A DNA stretch of 15,367 bases from Actinomycetota bacterium (GTDB taxonomy: Bacteria; Actinomycetota; Actinomycetes; Actinomycetales; Microbacteriaceae), in the NCBI GenBank assembly GCA_009927245.1, contig RFNI01000227.1:1-15367 (forward strand), read 5' to 3'. The notes under the pieces are model-generated. The model saw nothing but the letters and a program-made list of their open reading frames with translations, did no database searches and was not told the origin of the DNA. The position numbers and the translations under genes were made by a program. Of the stretch, positions 7,867 to 14,744 are shown in pieces. The stretch's first letter is position 1. Each line of letters starts with the position of its first letter.

Positions 7867-7915
7867 GCCTAGTCTTTTCCGCCTGATACCCTGTGAAAAT
7901 GAACAGAGGCAGACC

Positions 7916-8989
7916 GTGATCAAATATCTGGGCTCTAAACGCACACTCCTAGGAGTTCTTGGGGCTATAGCCCAAGCTTCAGAGGCTAAGACTGCTGTTG
8001 ACCTCTTCACTGGAACCACCCGAGTAGCTGCGGAATTCAAGAGAAACGGGCTATTCGTAACCGCTTCAGACAGCGCTACCTATAGCGACTTATTAGCCAA
8101 GTGCTACCTAGAGATAGATGCCAACAAGGTAGATCTAGCCTCAATCCAAGAAAAGATTGACTATCTAGCAAGACTTCCTGGCCAAGAGGTTACTTCACCG
8201 AACACTTCTGTGAAGACGCGAGGTTCTTCCAAGCCAAGAATGGCATGCGCATCGATGCCATAAGAGATGAGTTGGAAGAGAACTTTAGGGACGATAGAGA
8301 CTTTCCTATCCTTCTTACGTCCCTGATGCTGGCAGCTGATCGAGTTGATAGCACCACAGGACAGCAGATGGCATATCTGAAGAACTGGTCACACAGATCA
8401 GGTAATGATATTAGAACTGAAAGTTCCAGAGCTTATCCCTGGAACGGGTAAGAGCATCTTGGGATTGGCAGAGAATGTAGTGAAAGAACTACCTGAGGTT
8501 GACCTCTTCTATATGGATCCTCCCTATAACCAACACCGATACTTCACCAACTACCACATCTGGGAGACCCTAGTTAGATGGGATAAACCACCGGCTTACG
8601 GTGTTGCCATGAAAAGACTGGACTCTAGAGCAACAGTGAATCACTCAGTCTTCAACAAGAGAAGAAAGATGCCAGGCGCATTCAAAGATGTGATTCTCAA
8701 CGCTAAAACGAAGACTCTAGTTGTTTCATACAACAACGAGTCTTGGGTTGAACCTATAGATATCGCAGAGACCATGCTGGCTGCAGGGCATGAGAGCGTT
8801 GCACTGCTGGAGTTTGATTACAAGCGATACATCGGATCGCAGATCGGTATCTATAACAAGTCGGGAGCTAAGGTTGGCGAAGTCGGGGAACGACTGAATA
8901 AGGAATTGATTTTTATTGCTGGGGAAACTTCAAGAGTTGAAGCCATCGAAGAAGTGGTGGCTGGACGCGGGATTGAACCGCGGACCTAA
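7916..8989 (+). pseudogene. D12-class DNA adenine N6-methyltransferase, interrupted by two frameshifts
   Basis: Three frames read together give one protein of about 357 residues of the MethyltransfD12 (Dam-like) family: MIKYLGSKRTL at the start, the SAM-binding motif DLFTGTTRVA, and the catalytic motif DPPYNQHRYF followed by YHIWETLVRWDKP. The first break is at 8188-8190, where GAGGT should read GAGGGT (one G missing). The second is at about 8410, where one extra base in GATATTAGAA disrupts NDLELKVPEL. The two shifts cancel, and each segment is otherwise free of stops, so the damage is recent or artefactual. I choose GTG 7916, with AGAGG upstream, as start. No restriction endonuclease gene is nearby, so it would be an orphan methyltransferase of unknown target. 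The last 35 bases run antisense into tRNA-Phe, so the terminal residues GRGIEPRT are tRNA-derived. Confidence 0.88.
8928..8942 (-). terminator. Possible weak terminator of tRNA cluster
   Basis: On the minus strand, 12 bases past the encoded CCA of tRNA-Phe, CTTCAA-CTC-TTGAAG forms a perfect six-pair hairpin followed by TTT. The stem is short and AT-rich, and it lies inside the methyltransferase coding region, so termination here is only a suggestion. Confidence 0.25.
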
Positions 8990-9030
8990 CGATTTTCAGT
9001 CGTTCGCTCTACCAACTGAGCTACCCAGCC
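8955..9030 (-). tRNA. tRNA-Phe (GAA)
   Basis: The minus strand folds as a full cloverleaf starting GGCTGGG with acceptor partner TCCAGCC, D-arm AGCTCAGTTGGTAGAGC, anticodon loop CTGAAAA (anticodon GAA) and T-arm CGCGGTTCAATCCCGCG. Discriminator A is followed by an encoded CCA (8957-8955). It is the last of three tRNAs on this strand. Its 3' half is overlapped antisense by the end of the methyltransferase gene. Confidence 0.97.
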
Positions 9031-9064
9031 TCAACCTAAATCAGGCTGAGCGATTTCATCGCAG

Positions 9065-9138
9065 CGATCCTGACGGGACTTGAACCCGCGACCTCCGCCG
9101 TGACAGGGCGGCGCGCTAACCAACTGCGCTACAGGACC
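9065..9138 (-). tRNA. tRNA-Asp (GTC)
   Basis: The minus strand gives a cloverleaf with acceptor GGTCCTG/CAGGATC (one G-U pair), D-arm GCGCAGTTGGTTAGCGC, anticodon loop CTGTCAC (anticodon GTC) and T-arm CGGGTTCAAGTCCCG. The discriminator is G. The next three bases are CTG, so CCA is not encoded, unlike both neighbouring tRNAs. It lies 34 bases upstream of tRNA-Phe and 26 bases downstream of tRNA-Glu. Confidence 0.97.
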
Positions 9139-9164
9139 AGAAGTACTTCTCGAACACCTTCGCT

Positions 9165-9240
9165 TGGTGACCCCAACGGGATTCGAACCCGTGCTACTGC
9201 CGTGAAAGGGCAGCGTCCTAGGCCACTAAACGATGGGGCC
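9165..9240 (-). tRNA. tRNA-Glu (TTC)
   Basis: The minus strand gives a cloverleaf with acceptor GGCCCCA/TGGGGTC (one G-U pair), anticodon loop CTTTCAC (anticodon TTC) and T-arm CGGGTTCGAATCCCG. Discriminator A is followed by an encoded CCA (9167-9165). It is the first of the Glu-Asp-Phe series, an order common in actinobacteria. I could not assign a confident promoter in the 120 bases upstream (9241-9361), which contain no gene I can support. Confidence 0.97.
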
Positions 9241-9354
9241 GTCAAAGCGATGGAGCTTAAAGAGCACCAAGAGCCAAGGTTACTGGCTATTTGGGGGTAA
9301 TGCAACCTCACAATTTAGCCCCGCGGTGTTAGTTTAGATAAAGGTCAAGGAAAT

Positions 9355-9364
9355 AAAGGAGGTG
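9355..9364 (+). promoter_or_regulatory. Strong ribosome binding site fixing a TTG start
   Basis: AAAGGAGGTG is complementary to the anti-Shine-Dalgarno end of 16S rRNA over all ten bases. The in-frame GTG at 9362 lies inside this site and cannot be initiated from it. TTG at 9371 lies six bases downstream, the ideal distance, and is the likely start of the NlpC/P60 gene. Confidence 0.75.
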
Positions 9365-9370
9365 AAGGCT

Positions 9371-10567
9371 TTGAAGTCTCTACGTAAGCGTGTTTTAGCG
9401 TCCGTGATGGTCGCTGGACTCACTTTTGGTGGGATAGCAGTTCAATCAGCCTTAGCCGATAGACCATATCCTTCAGAACAAGAGGTTCAGGACGCTAGAA
9501 ATAGCGTCACCAAGAAGAAGGCCATGATTGAGCGCATTCAGGGCATCATCGCTGACCTGACTGTTGAACAGGTCGACCTTGAAAAGACAGCCATGATCAA
9601 GGCTGAGAAATACAACCAGGCCAGAGACGAAGAAGCGGCCATTGCGGCTAAAGTAACGGAGCTTGAGAAGAAGGTTGCAGCAGCAGCTGCCGAGGCCGAA
9701 CAAGCTCAGACCCAACTAGCCCAGATTGCCAGCCAGATGTGGCGCGATGGTTCGGCTGGAACTTCACTAAACCTCTTCCTAAATTCAGACAAAGCAGGAA
9801 ACCTGCTTTACCAACTAGGTGCGCAAGAGAAGATTGCTCAGTCAAGCGATCAGATATATAAGTCCGCTATTCAACGTCAGCAATATGCAAGCTCTCTAGA
9901 GAGTCAACTCAAAGACGCTAAAGCAGAATTGGTAATCAAGACTCAAGAAGCAAAGACTGCACTGCAAGAAGCAGAGGCAGCAGCTGCAGAACTTAGAACT
10001 AAAGTCGAAGAACAAAAGGCTTTGAACAGAACATTCACAGCGCAGCTGGCAACTCTAGAAAACATTTCAGAGTCATTGGAACAGCAACGCATTCAAGGTT
10101 TGATTGATGAAGCAAGACAGAACAACCTACCTGGCCCAATCGATGCACCTAGTCTCTACGACGTCGGCCCACCAAGCACCGACAAGGTAAACATTGCTTT
10201 CGCTTTTGCTAAGCAGCAACTTGGTGAGAGATATGTTCTAGGCGGTATGGGTCCAAACATATGGGACTGCAGTGGAATCACAAAGGCTAGTTACGCTGCT
10301 GCTGGAACATACATCGGTACTCACTCTGCAACCAACCAGTTCTACAACATGGCCGGTAAGCGCAGACTTGTCCCAATCAAGGAAGCTGTTCCTGGAGACC
10401 TGATGTGGTACTCATACACAGAAGATTTCAATGGAGATAAATATCACGTAGTGATGTATTTGGGTGATGGCATGATGCTTGAAGCACCTAACCCAATGAG
10501 AACTGTGAGAATTGTTCCACTGCGTTACGGTGACCTCTTTAGGTATGCCGGTAGACCAACCCCATAA
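9371..10567 (+). CDS. Secreted RipA-like NlpC/P60 peptidoglycan endopeptidase
   Basis: From TTG 9371 the product is 398 residues. A signal peptide (KSLRKRVLASVMVAGLTFGG, cleavage after ALA at about residue 29) leads to a long Ala/Gln/Glu-rich coiled coil (about 35-245), a short linker and a C-terminal NlpC/P60 domain (about 270-398). The catalytic cysteine is in WDCSG (Cys300) and the histidine in YHVVMYLG (His359). Glu371 in MMLEAP matches the third active-site residue of mycobacterial RipA as I recall it. Such enzymes cut the peptide stems of peptidoglycan during daughter-cell separation, with the coiled coil restraining activity or recruiting partners. It lies 32 bases upstream of rlmN and may be co-transcribed with it. 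The function is inferred from architecture. Confidence 0.9.
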   Translation: MKSLRKRVLASVMVAGLTFGGIAVQSALADRPYPSEQEVQDARNSVTKKKAMIERIQGIIADLTVEQVDLEKTAMIKAEKYNQARDEEAAIAAKVTELEKKVAAAAAEAEQAQTQLAQIASQMWRDGSAGTSLNLFLNSDKAGNLLYQLGAQEKIAQSSDQIYKSAIQRQQYASSLESQLKDAKAELVIKTQEAKTALQEAEAAAAELRTKVEEQKALNRTFTAQLATLENISESLEQQRIQGLIDEARQNNLPGPIDAPSLYDVGPPSTDKVNIAFAFAKQQLGERYVLGGMGPNIWDCSGITKASYAAAGTYIGTHSATNQFYNMAGKRRLVPIKEAVPGDLMWYSYTEDFNGDKYHVVMYLGDGMMLEAPNPMRTVRIVPLRYGDLFRYAGRPTP

Positions 10568-10599
10568 TCTTCAACCAGATATATTCTTAGGAGCTTTAC

Positions 10600-11784
10600 A
10601 TGACCGACTCACGTCAGGTAAAGCCCACTACCGAGGGTTGGCAACAGAAGAAGGATGCCTCCGGTAGACCACTACTTGAATTCGAAGCCAAACCTAGAAG
10701 ACAAACACCTCCAGTTCATCTTGTTGACATGGATAAGGATGAACGAGCAGCTAAAGCTAAAGAACTAGGTGTTCCTGCATTCAGAGTTAAACAAATCGAG
10801 AAGCACTACTTCACTCACTACACCTCTAATCCAGAAGACATGACTGATCTCCCTCAAGAGGGAAGAGCTGAATTAGTAAAGGCTTTCCTTCCACCACTGC
10901 TAACTGAAGTGAAGAGACTTCAGACAGATAACGGAGACACCATCAAGTTTCTCTGGAGATTATTTGACGGTGCTCTAGTTGAGTCTGTTCTTATGCGTTA
11001 CCCAGGCAGAATTACGCTGTGTGTTAGTTCTCAAGCTGGCTGTGGAATGAACTGTCCGTTTTGTGCAACAGGTCAAGCAGGTCTAACTCGCAACATGACC
11101 GCTGGTGAAATCGTTGATCAGATTGTTCAAGCTAACGCAGTTATCGCAGCTGGTGGTTTGGGTGGTAAGAAAGCAACTGAGCATGAAGAACGAGTGGGAA
11201 ACATTGTCTTCATGGGTATGGGTGAACCTCTTGCTAATTACAACCGCCTGATGCTTGCGGTTAGAACCATGGTTGGCAATCAACCTGAGGGTCTTGGTAT
11301 GTCAGCAAGAAACATCACTGTCTCAACAGTTGGTTTGGTACCTGCAATTCAAAAACTAGCTGAAGAACACATCCCAGTTACCTTCGCACTTTCTCTCCAT
11401 GCACCGGATGATGAACTTAGAGATGAACTGATTCCAGTGAACTCTAGATGGAAAGTCGATGAAGCTCTTGATGCAGCGAAGGCATACTTCGATGCAACCG
11501 GTCGAAGAGTCTCTATCGAATACGCACTGATCAAAGACATGAACGACCACCAGTGGCGAGCGGAGCTACTCGGTCAGAAACTAAATGCCAGAGGTAAGGG
11601 TTGGGTCCACGTAAACCCGATTCCGCTAAACCCAACACCTGGTTCAATCTGGACTGCTTCAACCCCAGAAGCCACCAGAATCTTTGTCTCAACTCTAGAA
11701 AAGGCTGGTATCCCAACTACCTTGAGAGATACCCGAGGTAAAGAAATCGACGGTGCCTGTGGCCAGCTAGCGGCTGCAGAGTAG
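10600..11784 (+). CDS. rlmN: Dual-specificity RNA methyltransferase RlmN (23S A2503 / tRNA A37)
   Basis: RlmN is a radical-SAM enzyme that adds a methyl group to C2 of adenosine 2503 in 23S rRNA and A37 of some tRNAs. The 394-residue sequence carries the cluster-binding CxxxCxxC as CGMNCPFC (Cys148, 152, 155). Cys141 seven residues before it and Cys387 in the C-terminal GACGQLA match the two catalytic cysteines of E. coli RlmN (Cys118 and Cys355). Also typical are MGMGEPLANY, SLHAPDDELRDELIPVN and LRDTRGKEIDGACG. The N-terminal 35 residues are extra and polar, as often in actinobacteria. AGGAG lies eight bases before ATG 10600. The PA14-protein gene follows after nine bases. Confidence 0.97.
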   Translation: MTDSRQVKPTTEGWQQKKDASGRPLLEFEAKPRRQTPPVHLVDMDKDERAAKAKELGVPAFRVKQIEKHYFTHYTSNPEDMTDLPQEGRAELVKAFLPPLLTEVKRLQTDNGDTIKFLWRLFDGALVESVLMRYPGRITLCVSSQAGCGMNCPFCATGQAGLTRNMTAGEIVDQIVQANAVIAAGGLGGKKATEHEERVGNIVFMGMGEPLANYNRLMLAVRTMVGNQPEGLGMSARNITVSTVGLVPAIQKLAEEHIPVTFALSLHAPDDELRDELIPVNSRWKVDEALDAAKAYFDATGRRVSIEYALIKDMNDHQWRAELLGQKLNARGKGWVHVNPIPLNPTPGSIWTASTPEATRIFVSTLEKAGIPTTLRDTRGKEIDGACGQLAAAE

Positions 11785-11793
11785 TATTCACTT

Positions 11794-12687
11794 ATGAAAA
11801 AACTTTTCCCTGTTTCGGCCTTTACCGCAGTGGTATTAGGCGGCTTGATTTTCACTGGTCTACCTGCCTCTGCAGACGACAACACCGGCCTAAATGTTGA
11901 TGTGTATGTTGTGGATGACGGCCAGTTCACCAGAGACAAATCGCACACTCTGTGCACTGGTGCGTGGACACACGTCGATAACATCGACGCTGACTTCGAC
12001 GAATTGGGCGCTGTTGCTGGTTGCAGACCTGATCAAGTACTTGTTCGTTACACCGGTTTCATTACTTTTCCTGATTCAGGCTCTTACTCATTTGTTGGGC
12101 AAGCCGACGATGGCTTCTGGCTGACTCTAGACGGCAACGACATTATCACTGGTGACTGGTACGAAAAACCAAGGTTCGGAAACACTTACCCGGATATCGC
12201 AATTGTAGGTGGTCAGGAATACGTCTTCGATGCATGGTTCTTTGAAAACGGTGGAGGCGCTAACGTAACTTTGCAATACATGCTGCAGGGTCGTGACACT
12301 GAGTGGATCACTGTCCCTCCAGCTTTCTTCACGAAGACTTCGGTTCCTAAAACATTTGATGTTGCATTCGACACAGTAGGTGGCAAAGCACTCAACACAG
12401 TCACATACACAAATGGTGCTCCTGGGATTGTCCTGCCAACACCAAGCAAGGACGGGTATTTGTTCCTAGGTTGGGCCAAAGGTGCACCTGACGGATTGAT
12501 AATCGAAACGGAAAGTTATGTTCCGGACAGTGCAGTGACTCTGTATGCCCTTTGGGCCGAGCTTTCGAAGGATGATGTAAAGAGAACTTTGGCAGACACA
12601 GGATTCTCGCCGTGGCCACTGGCCATCTCTGCAACTTTGCTCATAGCTTTAGGTTTAGTAGTAATACGCAAATCCAAGCACTCCTAA
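11794..12687 (+). CDS. Sortase-anchored surface protein with PA14 domain and InlB-type repeat
   Basis: The 297-residue product has a signal peptide (cleavage after ASA at about residue 27) and a PA14-like domain (about 32-180) with the core GSYSFVGQADDGFWLTLDG. A Listeria-Bacteroides (InlB B-type) repeat follows at about 188-255, from FDVAFDTVGGK to TLYALW. A sorting signal completes it: LADTG at 266-270, a hydrophobic helix (274-291) and the basic tail RKSKHS. LAxTG is the motif used by class E sortases, and one is encoded next. PA14 domains often bind glycans, some through a paired Asp site; Asp105-Asp106 could be that pair, but the ligand is unknown. Cys54 and Cys77 could form a disulfide. 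The ribosome site before ATG 11794 is weak, nine bases after rlmN, so translation may be coupled. Confidence 0.88.
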   Translation: MKKLFPVSAFTAVVLGGLIFTGLPASADDNTGLNVDVYVVDDGQFTRDKSHTLCTGAWTHVDNIDADFDELGAVAGCRPDQVLVRYTGFITFPDSGSYSFVGQADDGFWLTLDGNDIITGDWYEKPRFGNTYPDIAIVGGQEYVFDAWFFENGGGANVTLQYMLQGRDTEWITVPPAFFTKTSVPKTFDVAFDTVGGKALNTVTYTNGAPGIVLPTPSKDGYLFLGWAKGAPDGLIIETESYVPDSAVTLYALWAELSKDDVKRTLADTGFSPWPLAISATLLIALGLVVIRKSKHS

Positions 12688-12689
12688 AA

Positions 12690-13418
12690 TTGTCTAATAC
12701 CGAGCTGCCCGATGGCACAACAATTCGTTGGGCACCGGTTAAATCTCGACCCAAAACTTCAAAGGTTTTAGTCTTCGGTGAGCTGCTCTTAACATTCGGA
12801 ATACTGCTTGGCTTGTTTGCTGCTTATCAAGTTTTTATTCAGGATGAAGTGGTTGGCACCAAGCAAACAGAGTTAGCTAAAGAGTTCGGTGCGGGGATTC
12901 CTGACAAAGAGTTCACCAATCCAGAGTTAGCCAAATCAGTGGGGCAAGTTTTTGCCAGGATGTATGTTCCTAGGTTTGGATCTGATTGGACCCGCTTAGT
13001 AGCTGAGGGAACTAGATGGCATCCTGTGTTAAATGAAATTGGTGTTGGGCACTATGTGAACTCTGCTCTGCCTGGTGAAGCAGGAAACTTTGCGGTGGCA
13101 GCTCACCGCGGAGGGTTTGGCGCTTCTTTCAAAAACATCCATCAATTAGTTGAGGGTGATCGGGTCTATGTTGAGACCAATGACTATTGGTATGTCTATA
13201 AGTACTTACAGACCAAGGTTGTAGAGCCAACAGAGGTTGGCGTAATTGATTCGGTTCCTGTCGGGCTCGATGTTGGGCAGCAGGGTGGCAAATATATGAC
13301 CATGACTTCCTGTACGCCAATATTTGTAAACACTCACAGAATCATCGTTTGGCTAGAGCTGGAGAAACAGATTCCTAGCTCAGCAGGCAAACCAAAAGAG
13401 TTAGTTGAGGTGCCTTGA
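12690..13418 (+). CDS. srtE: Class E sortase
   Basis: Sortases cleave a C-terminal sorting signal between Thr and Gly and join the protein to peptidoglycan. This 242-residue protein has a cytoplasmic N-terminus, one membrane helix (about 26-48) and an extracellular catalytic domain. The His-Cys-Arg triad is visible as AAHRGG (His139), MTMTSCTP (Cys208) and NTHRIIVW (Arg217). The TSCTP-type active site and HRGGFG follow the class E pattern seen in actinobacteria. I prefer TTG 12690, two bases after the stop of the LADTG protein, although no Shine-Dalgarno sequence is evident. The alternative GTG at 12612 would lie inside the upstream gene and add 26 residues unlike a sortase N-terminus. The substrate gene is immediately upstream, so the pair is probably dedicated. 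Confidence 0.9.
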   Translation: MSNTELPDGTTIRWAPVKSRPKTSKVLVFGELLLTFGILLGLFAAYQVFIQDEVVGTKQTELAKEFGAGIPDKEFTNPELAKSVGQVFARMYVPRFGSDWTRLVAEGTRWHPVLNEIGVGHYVNSALPGEAGNFAVAAHRGGFGASFKNIHQLVEGDRVYVETNDYWYVYKYLQTKVVEPTEVGVIDSVPVGLDVGQQGGKYMTMTSCTPIFVNTHRIIVWLELEKQIPSSAGKPKELVEVP

Positions 13419-13573
13419 TGTATTCATGGTTGTGGCGTAAGTTGCCAGGTAAGCGCTGGTTGAAAGTAATCCAATCTCTGATTCTCATCGGGTTGCTTCT
13501 GGCACTTCTGTACCTCCAAGTTTTCCCATGGCTAAACACAGTTCTCTATCCGGAACCACAGAGCGGCCTATAA
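13418..13573 (+). CDS. Small single-pass membrane protein coupled to sortase
   Basis: A 51-residue frame begins MYSWLWRKLPGKRWLKVIQ, has one hydrophobic helix (about 17-36) and ends PWLNTVLYPEPQSGL. Its ATG overlaps the sortase TGA by one base (TGATG), a strong sign of translational coupling. I recall similar short proteins with a WRxLPG start, one helix and a following FPW beside class E sortase genes in other actinobacteria, which supports a real gene. The basic N-terminus suggests it faces the cytoplasm, with the short acidic tail outside. The function is unknown; an accessory role to the sortase is an inference from position only. Confidence 0.78.
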   Translation: MYSWLWRKLPGKRWLKVIQSLILIGLLLALLYLQVFPWLNTVLYPEPQSGL

Positions 13574-13588
13574 TCAGTAAAGCCCCCC

Positions 13589-13617
13589 TTGACTAAAATA
13601 GGGGTTCGGTCTAATCT
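13589..13617 (+). promoter_or_regulatory. Promoter giving a leaderless mRNA
   Basis: TTGACT (13589-13594) and TAATCT (13612-13617) are separated by exactly 17 bases and are near consensus for the main sigma factor. Position 13624, seven bases past the -10, is the A of the next gene's ATG. No Shine-Dalgarno sequence precedes that ATG, so the transcript probably begins with the start codon. Confidence 0.8.
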
Positions 13618-13623
13618 TGTCTC

Positions 13624-14682
13624 ATGAGTGAAAAACTTCCCCCTGAATTTGGTCTAGATACCTTTGGTGATTTGACGGTTGATGAGAACGGTCAGAAGCA
13701 GTCAGCTGCTCAAGCTATTAGAAATGTAGTTGAGCAGGCTGTGCTAGCAGATCAGCTAGGTCTCAACCACTTCAATGTCGGTGAACACCACAGAGACGAT
13801 TACGCAGTCTCTGCTCCTGACACAGTGCTTGCCGGTATTGCTACCGTAACTAAGCAAATCAAACTTGGTACCGGTGTAACAGTTCTTTCAAGCGAAGACC
13901 CAGTTAGGGTCTATCAGCGCTTTGCAACCATCGATGCTCTGAGCAACGGAAGAGCAGAGATCACTGCTGGAAGAGGATCTTTCACAGAGAGTTTCCCGCT
14001 ATTTGGATTTGAACTAAGCGACTACGAGAAACTCTTCGAAGAGAGATTAGATCTTTTAGTTGAACTTCTAAAAGAAGGTCCGGTTACCTGGCAGGGAGAG
14101 ACCAGAGCGTCTCTCACCAACCAGCAGGTTTACCCAAAGACCGAAGGTGGAAAAATCCCTCTACGCGTTGGCGTCGGTGGTTCACCGCACTCAGTAATTC
14201 GAGCAGCTAAGCACGGAGCAACCCTTGCCTTGGCAATTATCGGTGGTGACCCAGAGCGCTTCGCGCCATTTGTTGGTCTCTACCGCGAATCACTAAAGCG
14301 TTTTGATAAGCCTCAGCTAGCTGTCGGCATTCACTCACCAGGGCACATTGCAGACACTGATGAGCAGGCAGCTAACGAACTTTGGCCTCACTACCAAACT
14401 GCATTTGGACGTATTGGTCGAGAACGTGGTTGGGGTCCAATGACTTACGAGCACTATGACAACGAAGTCAAGTTCGGTTCGCTGTATGTAGGTTCTCCTG
14501 AGACAGTGGCTCAGAAGATCATTCACGCCTTTGAATCAACCGGAGCTAACCGCTTTGACTTAAAGTATTCCAATGGCCCTATGCCACATAGTTTGTTGAT
14601 GAAGTCAATTGAGCTGTATGCCACCAAGGTAATCCCAATGGTGAAGGCAGCAGTTGGCGAAGAGATCTCAATCAGCTATTAG
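13624..14682 (+). CDS. LLM-class (luciferase-like) flavin-dependent oxidoreductase
   Basis: The 352-residue product is a luciferase-like monooxygenase family TIM-barrel protein, which uses reduced flavin (FMN or F420) to oxidise an organic substrate. Visible family stretches are FGLDTFGDLTVDENG at the start, AVLADQLGLNHFNVGEHH, TKQIKLGTGVTVLSSEDPVRV, ERLDLLVELL, RVGVGGSPHSVIRAAKHGATLALAIIGG and VGSPETVAQKI near the end. The length is normal. It most resembles the subgroup annotated as 'probable oxidoreductase, LLM family'; cofactor and substrate cannot be read from the sequence. It has its own promoter whose predicted start coincides with the ATG, so the mRNA is likely leaderless. A strong hairpin follows the stop codon. 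It is convergent with the rhodopsin gene. Confidence 0.93.
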   Translation: MSEKLPPEFGLDTFGDLTVDENGQKQSAAQAIRNVVEQAVLADQLGLNHFNVGEHHRDDYAVSAPDTVLAGIATVTKQIKLGTGVTVLSSEDPVRVYQRFATIDALSNGRAEITAGRGSFTESFPLFGFELSDYEKLFEERLDLLVELLKEGPVTWQGETRASLTNQQVYPKTEGGKIPLRVGVGGSPHSVIRAAKHGATLALAIIGGDPERFAPFVGLYRESLKRFDKPQLAVGIHSPGHIADTDEQAANELWPHYQTAFGRIGRERGWGPMTYEHYDNEVKFGSLYVGSPETVAQKIIHAFESTGANRFDLKYSNGPMPHSLLMKSIELYATKVIPMVKAAVGEEISISY

Positions 14683-14695
14683 TAGTTAAAACAAA

Positions 14696-14721
14696 TAGGG
14701 CCACCGTTTCCGGTGGCCCTA
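14696..14721. terminator. Bidirectional intrinsic terminator
   Basis: TAGGGCCACCG-TTTC-CGGTGGCCCTA is a perfect 11-pair, GC-rich hairpin with a four-base loop, lying between the stop codons of two convergent genes. On the minus strand it is followed by TTTGTTTT, a good U-tract for the rhodopsin transcript. On the plus strand the following CTCGTTTAAGGTTT is a poorer tract for the LLM transcript. Confidence 0.9.
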
Positions 14722-14744
14722 CTCGTTTAAGGTTTAGCTAATGA

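Noticed and set aside
7714..8040. 108-codon minus-strand frame across the MFS/methyltransferase gap
   Set aside because: It overlaps both well-supported genes in another frame, has no recognisable features and is a shadow frame.
8955..9030. tRNA-Phe 3' end as attachment site of an integrated element carrying the methyltransferase and MFS genes
   Set aside because: I found no integrase and no second copy of the tRNA 3' end in the window, and the base composition of the flanking genes matches the rest.
9139..9150. 12-base palindrome AGAAGTACTTCT between tRNA-Glu and tRNA-Asp
   Set aside because: It may help pre-tRNA processing, but it is short, AT-rich and in a transcribed spacer; there is no evidence of regulatory use.
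9362..9370. GTG 9362 as start of the NlpC/P60 gene
   Set aside because: It lies inside the perfect Shine-Dalgarno sequence; TTG 9371 is correctly spaced.
11574..11984. 136-codon minus-strand frame over the rlmN/PA14 junction
   Set aside because: It is antisense to two clear genes with no family resemblance; a shadow frame.
12612..12689. GTG 12612 as start of the sortase
   Set aside because: It would overlap the PA14 gene by 76 bases and add residues that are just the shifted reading of that gene's membrane anchor.
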